A stretch of DNA of 10,787 nucleotides from contig CALDNG010000182.1 of assembly GCA_937915285.1 (NCBI GenBank), positions 1 through 10,787 of the forward strand, read 5' to 3'. The DNA is from an uncultured Desulfomonile sp. (GTDB lineage: Bacteria > Desulfobacterota > Desulfomonilia > Desulfomonilales > Desulfomonilaceae). The translations under genes were made by a program, and so were the position numbers. Positions 1-7,543 of this stretch are shown here, piece after piece; within the stretch, counting starts at the first letter, position 1, and each line of letters opens with the position of its first letter. Below the pieces are notes generated by a model, which was not told where the DNA came from, ran no database searches, and saw only the letters and a program-made list of their open reading frames with translations.

Positions 1-1
1 T

Positions 2-1258
2 TTGATGTTTTTCCTTGAAATTCCGGTCGGTTTGGCGATGGGTGTTGTTGGAGTGGGAGGTCTTTGGTACCTGGTGACGCCTGAGGCAGCGCTTAATCTT
101 CTTGGAACAGAGATATGGACCACCTTTTCGCAGTATGGTCTGAGTGTGATCCCGCTTTTCGTTTGGATGGGACAAATATGTTTCTATTCGGGGGTAAATG
201 AGAACCTCTACAACACGGCATATACGTGGATGGGCCGGACCCGTGGAGGTCTAGCCATGTCAACAGTAATGGCGTGCGCAGGTTTTGCGGCAATCTGTGG
301 TTCAAACACAGCTACGGCGGCCACTATGACTGCAGTAGCTCTGCCTGAGATGGAGAAGCGGGATTATGATCCGCAATTGAGTTCAGCGTCCATTGCATGT
401 GGGTCAACCCTTGGAGCCGTAATTCCCCCAAGTGTGGTCCTGCTGGTTTACGGGATATATACGGAGCAATCCATAAGCAAACTCTTTTGGGCTAGCGCAA
501 TCCCCGGTCTGGCTATCGCTGGCTTGTTCTGTCTTACCATTTACTTAATGTGTGTCATCAAACCAGATATAGGTCCCGCAGGCCCTGCTTCGACCCTGTT
601 AGAGAAAATAAAATCCTTACCAGGCGCATTTGAAATGATTTTCCTGTTTGTAATGGTCATGGCCGGTTTGTTTTTTGGACTGTTCACACCTACCGAGGCC
701 GGAGCCGCAGGGGCATTTTTTTCGCTCGTCATGGCGCTGATGAGGCGCAAGCTTAGCTGGGAAGGGTTTGTGCTTTCAATCATGGACTCTCTGAAAGTCG
801 CATGCATGATCATAGTCATAATAACCGGGGCAATCATTTTCGGTCGATTCCTGACCCTCAGCGGCCTGCCCTCAGAGATTACGGAACTGGCTTCCGGGCT
901 CCCTGTTGATCCTTGGGTGATCATGGCGATCATACTGTTGACCTATGGTGTAGCTGGCTGTGTGATGGACGCTTTGGGTTTCCTACTGGTTTCAATCCCG
1001 ATCTTTTTCCCTTTGGTTGTTAAAATGGGTTATGACCCCATCTGGTTTGGGGTAACGCTGACTGCAGTAACGACCATGGGGGCTGTAACCCCTCCGGTGG
1101 GGATATCTGCATACGTGGTTTCTGGGATGAGTAAAACCATCCCGCTGGCGACCGTTTTCAGGGGTATATTCTGGTTTTTGCCCGCATACGTAGCAATTAT
1201 CGCTCTGCTGCTTATTTTTCCCAAGATGGTTCTATGGCTGCCCGCATATGTGAATTAG
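2..1258 (+). CDS. dctM: TRAP transporter large permease subunit, DctM family (5' end probably cut)
   Basis: This is the large inner-membrane subunit of a tripartite ATP-independent periplasmic (TRAP) transporter, which takes up organic acids or related solutes delivered by a periplasmic binding protein and driven by an ion gradient. The roughly 418 visible residues are almost wholly hydrophobic. They carry family landmarks: a GSNTATAATMTA stretch, GSTLGAVIPPSVVLLVYGI, then LFTPTEAGAAGA, and near the C-terminus TMGAVTPPVGISAYVVSG. The paired PP-containing re-entrant motifs are typical of DctM. The reading frame is open at the left edge. Visible TTG and ATG codons lie at 2 and 5, but the protein begins inside what is normally the first hydrophobic helix, so about 10 residues are probably missing. 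The binding-protein and small-permease genes would lie outside the window to the left. The substrate cannot be told from this subunit. The gene converges with the flippase gene. Confidence 0.93.
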   Translation: MMFFLEIPVGLAMGVVGVGGLWYLVTPEAALNLLGTEIWTTFSQYGLSVIPLFVWMGQICFYSGVNENLYNTAYTWMGRTRGGLAMSTVMACAGFAAICGSNTATAATMTAVALPEMEKRDYDPQLSSASIACGSTLGAVIPPSVVLLVYGIYTEQSISKLFWASAIPGLAIAGLFCLTIYLMCVIKPDIGPAGPASTLLEKIKSLPGAFEMIFLFVMVMAGLFFGLFTPTEAGAAGAFFSLVMALMRRKLSWEGFVLSIMDSLKVACMIIVIITGAIIFGRFLTLSGLPSEITELASGLPVDPWVIMAIILLTYGVAGCVMDALGFLLVSIPIFFPLVVKMGYDPIWFGVTLTAVTTMGAVTPPVGISAYVVSGMSKTIPLATVFRGIFWFLPAYVAIIALLLIFPKMVLWLPAYVN

Positions 1259-1343
1259 ATTTCTGTTTAGCGTGGAAGTAAAGGCTGAGGTGTTGAGGGT
1301 TGTTGGGGCGGTTCCTGATAAGCAGATTACGATAGTCCTTGTG

Positions 1344-2801
1344 TCATTTCTGCTTTTTGAGCCGTGGCATCGGTCCCATAATCCGAACACCAAAATGCAT
1401 GAGCATGGTTAAATAAAATCCCAGCATCAAGACTACTGCTACGTGGATATTCACAAATTGCCTGAGCAACTCGAAACCCGAGAAAAGAAAAAATGCCAGG
1501 GTTAATGGTAGCAGGAAATCTCGGAAGTCGATTATTTTCAGATAAAACCTACAAAACGAGAAGGTAAGAGAGGTGGTAACGAGCTTGGTCAGTATAATGA
1601 CCAGGCAGCCCCCTTTAAGGCCCAGCGAGCCGACGAGAAAATGGTTGAAGGCAAGATTGAAAACCGTGGCAACCGCCTGGATGGCCAGAAGGATCTTTGC
1701 TGAGCCAGCAACCATCATGACGTAGGAAAAGAGGTTATTTTCAAAAGACAGGATTATTGTCCAGACGAGATATTTCTGCATCCAGACGGCATCCCTGTAT
1801 TCCTCAGGATAAATGATTCCGATTATTAAATCGCTTTCAGAGGACAGCAGGAACATGATCGGAAAAGCGAAGGCCATCAACCACTGAGCATTGCTCCTGA
1901 CGAGGTTCTGGGCATCATTTCTATGTTTCCACCACATCCCGGCTAGCAGTGGGAAAATCACCCATCCCAAAAACTGCTCGGAGGCGAGCACCGAAATCGC
2001 GTCAATAATGTTCCATGTAGCGCTGTAAAAGGCTACTCCAGTTACTCCTGTGTGTTTCTCCAGGTAGAATATATTGGTTTTATTGTAGATTATCCCAAGG
2101 ATCTCGATGAGAGCAAATACAATTGATGCCCCGAACATTTGTTTGATCAGGCGCCATTTAGGCATGACAAAAATGCTCGAAGAGTAGTCTTTCAAATATG
2201 CCGACAGGGCCAGAGCAATTCTGATCAGAGAGGAAATCAGTTTGAAAAGGCTTATTACAACGGGGCCTAATCCCAGCGCGACTGTTCCAAAGGCATAGAC
2301 ATATGAAATGATTGAAGCCGTTATCTTTATCTGGGCTTCCTGGGCCTGATGCCCACGAACTCTGAGGTCGGCAAAAAAAGTGTCAGCTACAGCTTCGGCC
2401 GCAAACCCTATGGACATGGCCATCAACACTGCTGACATTTCCCATGAAAGGCCCCTTTGCCAGGCTATTGCCAAAACTCCAAACATTGCGGGGATAAGTA
2501 GTCCAAGCTTTATCACGAAAACCCGATTTATGATTGATGGCGACTCCTCTTTCGAGGATGCGCCGAGTTCAGAAACCAGGGGATAATACAATCCGAACTG
2601 TATGACCGTGAAAACGATACTTCCGGCTGCCAGGGCATACATGATCTGGCCGTAATCAGAAGAATTTACCCATGCCAGGTATAGGAAAAAAAGGCCACCG
2701 ACCGCGCCATCGACCCCTTGGGCTGACAGGAGACTGATAAACCGGCCCAGGATTCCTGATTGGGAGGAACGTCCGGGTTTTTGAAGGTCGGGTTCAGGCA
2801 T
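1344..2801 (-). CDS. Wzx-like polysaccharide flippase (MOP/MATE superfamily)
   Basis: This is a multi-pass inner-membrane protein of about 485 residues with 12 or more hydrophobic segments separated by short charged loops. It has the size and pattern of lipid-linked oligosaccharide flippases (Wzx/RfbX, polysaccharide biosynthesis protein) of the MOP superfamily. The N-terminal entry (GILGRFISLLSAQGVDGAVG...) and the first paired helices ending before the YGQIMYALA segment are typical. The likely role is moving undecaprenyl-linked glycan units from cytoplasm to periplasm for O-antigen, capsule or exopolysaccharide. I chose the ATG at 2801. A TTG at 2840 would add 13 polar residues, but it sits almost at the predicted transcription start. 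Neither start has a clear ribosome-binding site. No glycosyltransferase or polymerase lies beside it in the window, which is unusual for a wzx. It could be a general lipid-glycan or teichoic-type exporter instead. Confidence 0.82.
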   Translation of the reverse strand: MPEPDLQKPGRSSQSGILGRFISLLSAQGVDGAVGGLFFLYLAWVNSSDYGQIMYALAAGSIVFTVIQFGLYYPLVSELGASSKEESPSIINRVFVIKLGLLIPAMFGVLAIAWQRGLSWEMSAVLMAMSIGFAAEAVADTFFADLRVRGHQAQEAQIKITASIISYVYAFGTVALGLGPVVISLFKLISSLIRIALALSAYLKDYSSSIFVMPKWRLIKQMFGASIVFALIEILGIIYNKTNIFYLEKHTGVTGVAFYSATWNIIDAISVLASEQFLGWVIFPLLAGMWWKHRNDAQNLVRSNAQWLMAFAFPIMFLLSSESDLIIGIIYPEEYRDAVWMQKYLVWTIILSFENNLFSYVMMVAGSAKILLAIQAVATVFNLAFNHFLVGSLGLKGGCLVIILTKLVTTSLTFSFCRFYLKIIDFRDFLLPLTLAFFLFSGFELLRQFVNIHVAVVLMLGFYLTMLMHFGVRIMGPMPRLKKQK

Positions 2802-2847
2802 TTTTTGAGACGGGCCTTTTGAACTGAGATTAGAACACAAGCTTTTT

Positions 2848-2856
2848 AATATACCA
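2848..2856 (-). promoter_or_regulatory. Candidate extended -10 promoter element for the flippase gene
   Basis: On the minus strand the sequence reads TGGTATATT, an extended -10 element (TGn followed by TATATT). No good -35 hexamer is found about 17 bases upstream, as is tolerated with extended -10 promoters. Transcription would start near 2841, leaving about 40 bases of leader before the ATG at 2801 and almost none before the TTG at 2840. Prediction only. Confidence 0.3.
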
Positions 2857-2974
2857 TTTCAGCAATATCGAAGGAAGCAAAAAGGATCTGAGAGAATCAA
2901 TGCAATCGGTTATGGGAAAGAGCCTTTTGAGAAATTTCCTGATTTGAGTTGATGAATTATCTGCCGGGTTTTTG

Positions 2975-2980
2975 TATACT
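2975..2980 (+). promoter_or_regulatory. Candidate -10 hexamer for the ABC permease group
   Basis: TATACT at 2975-2980 matches the sigma-70 -10 consensus at five of six positions. The nearest -35-like hexamer, TTGATG at 2949-2954, is 20 bases away, which is longer than optimal. A start near 2987 would give a leader of about 30 bases before the TTG start at 3018 and would exclude the upstream in-frame ATGs at 2952 and earlier. It diverges from the flippase promoter. Confidence 0.3.
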
Positions 2981-3002
2981 GTATGGTCACACTCATGAAA
3001 TT

Positions 3003-3009
3003 GGTGAGG
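3003..3009 (+). promoter_or_regulatory. Ribosome-binding site that fixes a TTG start
   Basis: GGTGAGG at 3003-3009 is a good Shine-Dalgarno-like sequence 8 bases before the TTG at 3018. It decides between that codon and the in-frame ATGs upstream, around 2949-2952, which lack such a site and would add a non-family N-terminal extension of 23 residues. Confidence 0.5.
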
Positions 3010-3017
3010 CGCTGTTT

Positions 3018-4202
3018 TTGAAATTAAACGATCTGATAACAATGTGCTGGCGCTCGGTCCTTCGAAACAGGCGGCGTTACAAGGCTGTTATGGCTGGAAT
3101 TGCAGTGGGCGCGGCGGGTTTTATAATTATTCAGACTATGGGTGACTCAGTAGAGAAGAAGATGGGTGAGCACCTGGAACTTCTCGGTGAGGCTACGGTA
3201 ATGAAGGCCCAGTGGCGAAATGATGATAGCTATCATCCCGGCGAATATTACATGTCGGATGTAAAAAAGCTGAAGAATATACCTCATGTTATGGCAGTAG
3301 CCCCTGTGGTCACTCTTCCGTCCGTTGAGGCGGTCTTCAAATCGAATGAATGGACTCCGGGACTGATGGGAATAGACCACGAGTTCTGGGTTACACAAAC
3401 CGCCAAACTTGAAAAAGGAAGGCTCATAGGCCCGACTGATGTTGTAGGCAGAAAGATGGTTTGTGTGGTTGGAGAGAATGTCCTCAAGCACCTCCTGAAG
3501 CTCCCCAATCCTGTAGGTGAAGTAATTGGTGTTGGGAGTCTGAAATTTGAGATCATAGGTGTTCTCGGTGGAATACAGAACAATGACCTCCAGAGAATGA
3601 TCGTGTTGCCTATAACTACTGCGCAGAGTTTGTTTCCTGGGTTGTACTGGATTCGGGAGATTTACCTGAGGGTAGACGACTGGAATTACGTGGAACCGGT
3701 CAGGGAAGAGGCTTTAAGGGTTTTAAGGGAATCACATCCTGGATATGAGAGTGGACTTGAACTGATCTATTATCCACGTAGGCTTGAAAAGGTTAAGTCA
3801 ACTGTTTTGCTAGTAAAGATGTTTATTTACGCTGCACTGGGCGTGACGGTAGTCTTGGGAGGCCTTGGAATTACTTCGGTCATGCTGGCCGCTATTCAGG
3901 ACAGAACTCGAGAAATAGGACTCCGAAAAGCGTTGGGCGCTAAAGAGGAGATAATTCTGCTGCAGTTTCTGATTGAGGCGGTTCTGATCAGCCTCATAGC
4001 TGGGGTTATTGGTGTAGCTTTGGGGATTTTCTTTGTAAATTTTCTCAAGGGTCCCTTGGGGGTAGAGATTTCGAGGGCAATGTTGACACTAAGCATATTT
4101 CTGGGCCTATTTTTTACTTTATTACTGGGAATCGTGTCTGGAATATATCCATCGCTTAAAGCGAGCAGGATGGATTCTGTTACAGCCATGAGATTCGAAT
4201 AA
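3018..4202 (+). CDS. MacB/FtsX-type ABC transporter permease
   Basis: This is an inner-membrane permease of the MacB/LolCE/FtsX type (about 394 residues). The order is one N-terminal helix after a basic stretch (RSVLRNRRRYKAVMAGIAVG), a large periplasmic domain of roughly 220 residues (MacB-PCD-like), then three C-terminal helices forming the FtsX domain. The coupling motif REIGLRKALGA is at 3909-3941 (residues 298-308), and the C-terminus SGIYPSLKASRMDSVTAMRFE is classic. Family members act mechanically on periplasmic substrates such as lipoproteins, peptides or enzymes rather than simply pumping through the membrane. A cognate ATPase is needed, but none is present in the window. I place the start at TTG 3018 because of the GGTGAGG site and because family proteins begin with this segment. 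The stop is two bases before the next gene's ATG, so the two are probably translationally coupled. Confidence 0.9.
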   Translation: MKLNDLITMCWRSVLRNRRRYKAVMAGIAVGAAGFIIIQTMGDSVEKKMGEHLELLGEATVMKAQWRNDDSYHPGEYYMSDVKKLKNIPHVMAVAPVVTLPSVEAVFKSNEWTPGLMGIDHEFWVTQTAKLEKGRLIGPTDVVGRKMVCVVGENVLKHLLKLPNPVGEVIGVGSLKFEIIGVLGGIQNNDLQRMIVLPITTAQSLFPGLYWIREIYLRVDDWNYVEPVREEALRVLRESHPGYESGLELIYYPRRLEKVKSTVLLVKMFIYAALGVTVVLGGLGITSVMLAAIQDRTREIGLRKALGAKEEIILLQFLIEAVLISLIAGVIGVALGIFFVNFLKGPLGVEISRAMLTLSIFLGLFFTLLLGIVSGIYPSLKASRMDSVTAMRFE

Positions 4203-4204
4203 TT

Positions 4205-4783
4205 ATGGAACCCTCCACCAGTTTCTTTAAAAAATATTATGTCAAGTTCCGTGAAACCTTCGTTGACCCACTAGTCTATTCGAAGAACAGTCCTCATTTC
4301 GATGCCCTTGGGGTTTCTCTCGGGCTTGTTATAGGGTTTCTCATCCCTGTAGGTGGTCAACTGGCGTGCCTTGGATTGCTTAGAATAGTTCTAAGGTTCA
4401 ACATTATCGTTGCAGGCGCCTTTACTCTGGTCAGCAATCCGTTGAACATGATCCCGCTGTATTATGGATACTATCTTCTTGGCTCGCTTGTGATCGGAAA
4501 ACCTGAACAAACTATAGAGTTCGATTCATTTGAACTCATAATGAGCCCGATCATGAATGCAGACTATTTCTGGGAGTCATTGGACGGATTTTTGGGGCTG
4601 AGCCAGGCCTTTCTCATAAGGTGGCTAATAGCTGCGATCATTTTGGCGGTAGTTTTCGGAATACTGGGTTATGTCATAACGCACAGAATTCAAAAGCAGC
4701 GCATAATGGCGACTGCCAGGAGCATGGATACTGAATACCATGCATTGACCAGGAAGCTTCAGGAACATCAGGAAGACAAATAA
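4205..4783 (+). CDS. DUF2062 domain membrane protein
   Basis: This is a 192-residue protein of the DUF2062 family, whose biochemical role is unknown. The landmark region spans residues about 33-95: a hydrophobic stretch with GFLIPVGGQ, then LVSNPLNMIPLYYGYYLLG, which matches the family's G-x-x-P-x-x-G-Q and N-P-x-x-x-x-P-x-Y pattern. A final hydrophobic helix lies at about 135-158, followed by a charged, probably cytoplasmic, tail rich in Arg, Gln and Glu. It begins two bases after the ABC permease stop and has no convincing ribosome-binding site, so it is likely coupled to it. In other bacteria, DUF2062 proteins are often found with lipid or envelope glycan genes. That fits the transporter neighbours here, but a specific role would be a guess. 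Confidence 0.85.
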   Translation: MEPSTSFFKKYYVKFRETFVDPLVYSKNSPHFDALGVSLGLVIGFLIPVGGQLACLGLLRIVLRFNIIVAGAFTLVSNPLNMIPLYYGYYLLGSLVIGKPEQTIEFDSFELIMSPIMNADYFWESLDGFLGLSQAFLIRWLIAAIILAVVFGILGYVITHRIQKQRIMATARSMDTEYHALTRKLQEHQEDK

Positions 4784-4822
4784 AGTTTGGCGGCTGCGAT
4801 CAGGCCGGGAACGTGAACAGGG

Positions 4823-4859
4823 TTGAAAGTTTCAAACAAATCAGATTGTTATTTCAAAC
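4823..4859. promoter_or_regulatory. Cluster of TTTCAA half-sites with a possible weak promoter
   Basis: The 101-base gap before the RND gene holds a perfect short dyad, TTGAAA-G-TTTCAA (4823-4835). It also holds a direct repeat, TTTCAAAC, at 4830-4837 and again at 4852-4859, exactly 22 bases (about two helical turns) apart. TTGAAA at 4823 could also serve as a -35 with TGTTAT (4847-4852) as a poor -10, spaced by 18. This may be an operator, but the AT-rich short repeats could also be chance. Confidence 0.3.
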
Positions 4860-4884
4860 TAGCGCTTGACCCGGGTGTTGCCAA

Positions 4885-7446
4885 ATGCCTCTAATTGTTC
4901 GAGCGCTCCGACTGATTCTAGCCATATCGCTAACATATCCAAGGTTGGTGATCGCTACCTTCGTAATATTGTCTATTTTTGGCTATTCGTGCGCCCCGAA
5001 GATAGTTATTAGCTCGAACTTGATAGCTGGGGTGGGTGACACGAATTCCATCATCAGCATCAACAAGGAGAATGGGGAGATATTTGGGGAGCAGGACTCT
5101 TTGATAGTGGTGCTGGAGTTTCCAGAACCGCCAGGGTCAAACCGACTTGAATTTGTCAAACAACTCGGTGATGCAATTTCTAACGTCGAGGGTGTTCGTC
5201 GTGTCCGCTACAGATGGCTCGACCCGGAAGATTACGAGCATGTGTCAATGCTTTTTGGTCATTTCCTGCTTGGTATGAATGAACGTGAGCGCCAGCAAAT
5301 CCAGACTATATTAAGTCCGTCAGGAATAGAGGAGTCGGTTCGAAGAACGCGGAATCGACTTTTCTTGGTTGAAAATCCCTACCTTCAGACGAGAATTCTG
5401 CAAGATCCACTTGAATTAGGGCAGTTTGTATCCTCCTCCATGGAGAGACGCGTCGGCGCAGTCAGTCTTGGAGACACATACCTCTTGATCGGGAGTCCGG
5501 ACAGTACCGTGTACCTGATTCAGGTAACTCCTGACTTTCCAAGCGCGGACATAGTTAAGGGCAAGGCCTTGATGGGCAAGGTCCGGGAAGTGATTCCTAA
5601 TCAGATCGCCATGCTTTCGGAAACGATTCCTGTCCCTGGTCTCAAATCAGGTGATTTGAAATGGCACATCACCGGAAAAACCGCCTTCCATAATGAGTCT
5701 GATCGAATTTTTGATGAGGAAACATTCAGAATCCTGACTTTTTCGTTCGGCATGGTTCTGGCTCTAATGGTCGTAGTTTACCGTAGCGGATTCTCGGGAC
5801 TGGTGCTAATGGCGCCGATTGCGGCGGGCGTCGGGCCTAATTACGGGGTAATATATTTAAGCTATACAGGGGTTAATCCTGTGGTTATGGGAGCCACGGG
5901 CGTTCTGTTCGGCCTGGGGGCAGACTATGGGGTTCATCTGTGGAACCGTTTCCGCGAGGAGTTGGACGCTGGACGCAGTCCGGAAGACTGTATGAGGACC
6001 GTCTATGAGCAGACAGGTCCACCGGTAGCCCTAGGCGCAATGACCAGTATTCTGGCTTTTTTGTGTCTTTGCCTGTCTGAGCAGCCGGCCATGGCCCAGT
6101 TCGGATACGTGGGGGCCATAGGACTGGCCCTGACTTTTCTGTCTACCGCATTCCTTATTCCTGCCATAATGCTGGGAATAAAACGACTCCAGGCTGACCG
6201 TTTCCCCAGAATGAGGGTTTCTTTTGGGATGTTCGCCCGTTTTTACCAAAAGGGCCCGGTAACGATAGTAATAATCTCTGCAGCGGTGATTTGTGTGAGT
6301 TTCATTTTCGCGTCCAGGGTATCCCATGAAAAGGATTTGCAGAAGGTTTTTCTGGCTCGGAACATGGACTCGATGTCCGTATCCAACATGATTTCGAAAA
6401 AGTTTCGTTCCAATTTTTCGCAACCGACATTGTTATCGTTCGACACCGATGATTTCGATGCTGGCCTGCTAATTCAAAGGAAAATCGATTCCATGCTGGA
6501 AGAATTGATGGTTCAATATAAGGAGGTAGCGTCCTTCGACTCGATTTCCTATTTGGTAGCCCCCGAATCAGTTAGAGGCCTGAACCAGCAAGAGTTGGCT
6601 GAGACGGTCAGTAAATGGCCTGAATTGGAAAATGCTTTCACGAAGGCGGTCAACAGGAGCGGCTTGTCTGAAGACGCTGTCCGCATCATGAGGCAATCGT
6701 TTGACGGAACCGGTCAACTTTTGAGGAAACTGTCTGAGAACCCCGACCAGGTAATTACTGAAGACGCCAGCGAGGAGCGATCATGGTATAGCGCAAAGAT
6801 TAGGGGTAAGTATCGATTCCTGACTCAAATACGCTATTCGGAGAAAGTCACCAATCCCAAGATGCTAAAGGAAGCGGACCAAAAAATGATGGAGGCTTTG
6901 AGTTCCCTTCCTGTGGAAATAACCTTGACCGGACCACGTCAGGTGATGGAGGAAATTTTGTCCGGTCTGGTGTCCGAACTGGTTAGATTGGCGCTTTACG
7001 TTCTGGCCGCAGTCATTATCTTCTTTTTCACACTTTTTCACAGCCCATTGGGTGTCGCTCTAAGCCTGATACCCATGGCAGGCGCTTTTTGCATGACTCT
7101 GGGTGTGATGGGCCTCATCGGATATGGTCTGCCGTTTTCAATAGTTGGTGTGGCTCCGCTCATTTTTGGTCTGGGAATGGACAATGGAGTGCATCTTGTC
7201 ATGGGAAGTCTGGGTGAGGAAGGATCAAGTGTTGAGGAGACAATGTCGCGGGTTACAGGCCCTATAATCTTCACTTCTCTAACCAACGTGATGGGATTTG
7301 TTTCAATGATCACATCCAAGCATTACTCAATGGAGTTCCTCGGTTGGGCGATGGTTATAGGAATGGTCTCGTCTGTGGCGATAACCCTGTTGACCCTTCC
7401 AGCCATTTTAACGATGCTAGAGAGACGCAAAGGATCTGTAGCCTGA
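4885..7446 (+). CDS. MMPL-family RND transporter (hydrophobe/lipid exporter-like)
   Basis: This is an 853-residue inner-membrane protein of the RND superfamily, MMPL/sterol-sensing-domain branch. The layout is duplicated. There is a first helix at about 15-37, a large periplasmic loop at about 40-275, and a helix cluster at about 278-435. A second single helix at about 453-473, a second loop at about 475-690, and a final helix cluster to the end complete the duplication. Each half has the helix-4 motif with a buried acidic residue used for proton relay: GLGADYGVHLW (Asp347) and GLGMDNGVHLV (Asp766). The second has Asn in place of Tyr. Relatives such as MmpL and HpnN move lipids or hopanoids across the periplasm. 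The substrate here is unknown. The ATG at 4885 has only a weak GGGTG site before it. It follows the ABC permease and DUF2062 genes in the same direction after 101 bases, suggesting a shared envelope-transport task. Confidence 0.92.
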   Translation: MPLIVRALRLILAISLTYPRLVIATFVILSIFGYSCAPKIVISSNLIAGVGDTNSIISINKENGEIFGEQDSLIVVLEFPEPPGSNRLEFVKQLGDAISNVEGVRRVRYRWLDPEDYEHVSMLFGHFLLGMNERERQQIQTILSPSGIEESVRRTRNRLFLVENPYLQTRILQDPLELGQFVSSSMERRVGAVSLGDTYLLIGSPDSTVYLIQVTPDFPSADIVKGKALMGKVREVIPNQIAMLSETIPVPGLKSGDLKWHITGKTAFHNESDRIFDEETFRILTFSFGMVLALMVVVYRSGFSGLVLMAPIAAGVGPNYGVIYLSYTGVNPVVMGATGVLFGLGADYGVHLWNRFREELDAGRSPEDCMRTVYEQTGPPVALGAMTSILAFLCLCLSEQPAMAQFGYVGAIGLALTFLSTAFLIPAIMLGIKRLQADRFPRMRVSFGMFARFYQKGPVTIVIISAAVICVSFIFASRVSHEKDLQKVFLARNMDSMSVSNMISKKFRSNFSQPTLLSFDTDDFDAGLLIQRKIDSMLEELMVQYKEVASFDSISYLVAPESVRGLNQQELAETVSKWPELENAFTKAVNRSGLSEDAVRIMRQSFDGTGQLLRKLSENPDQVITEDASEERSWYSAKIRGKYRFLTQIRYSEKVTNPKMLKEADQKMMEALSSLPVEITLTGPRQVMEEILSGLVSELVRLALYVLAAVIIFFFTLFHSPLGVALSLIPMAGAFCMTLGVMGLIGYGLPFSIVGVAPLIFGLGMDNGVHLVMGSLGEEGSSVEETMSRVTGPIIFTSLTNVMGFVSMITSKHYSMEFLGWAMVIGMVSSVAITLLTLPAILTMLERRKGSVA

Positions 7447-7452
7447 TGATGA

Positions 7453-7469
7453 TTGACATTCCCTGTCAA
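7453..7469. promoter_or_regulatory. Inverted repeat TTGACA-N5-TGTCAA, candidate Rrf2/IscR-like operator
   Basis: A perfect 6-base inverted repeat separated by five bases lies 74 bases before the IscS-like start. Its core, YYGAC-N7-GTCRR, has the same half-sites and spacing as the E. coli IscR type 1 box as I recall it, although the outer bases match poorly. The left arm TTGACA is also a perfect -35 hexamer, with a poor -10 (TACTTT, 7476-7481) at 17 bases. A second promoter option is TTTAAA (7479-7484) with TATGTT (7502-7507). No Rrf2-family regulator is in the window, so the regulator assignment is inference. Confidence 0.4.
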
Positions 7470-7530
7470 GATAGTTACTTTAAAAATGCAAACTTTTTGT
7501 GTATGTTAAATGCCTTTAGCTCAGGTTCTA

Positions 7531-7536
7531 AGGGGG
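7531..7536 (+). promoter_or_regulatory. Strong ribosome-binding site of the IscS-like gene
   Basis: AGGGGG lies 7 bases before the ATG at 7544. It selects that start over the out-of-frame ATG at 7539. Confidence 0.6.
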
Positions 7537-7543
7537 CCATGAC

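Noticed and set aside
1259..1343. Possible shared terminator in the convergent gap between the TRAP and flippase genes
   Set aside because: I found no stem of useful length followed by a T-run on either strand.
6031..6446. Minus-strand open frames of 67-130 codons inside the RND gene
   Set aside because: They lie wholly inside a well-supported transporter gene, have no family motifs, and their composition is that of the complement of coding sequence.
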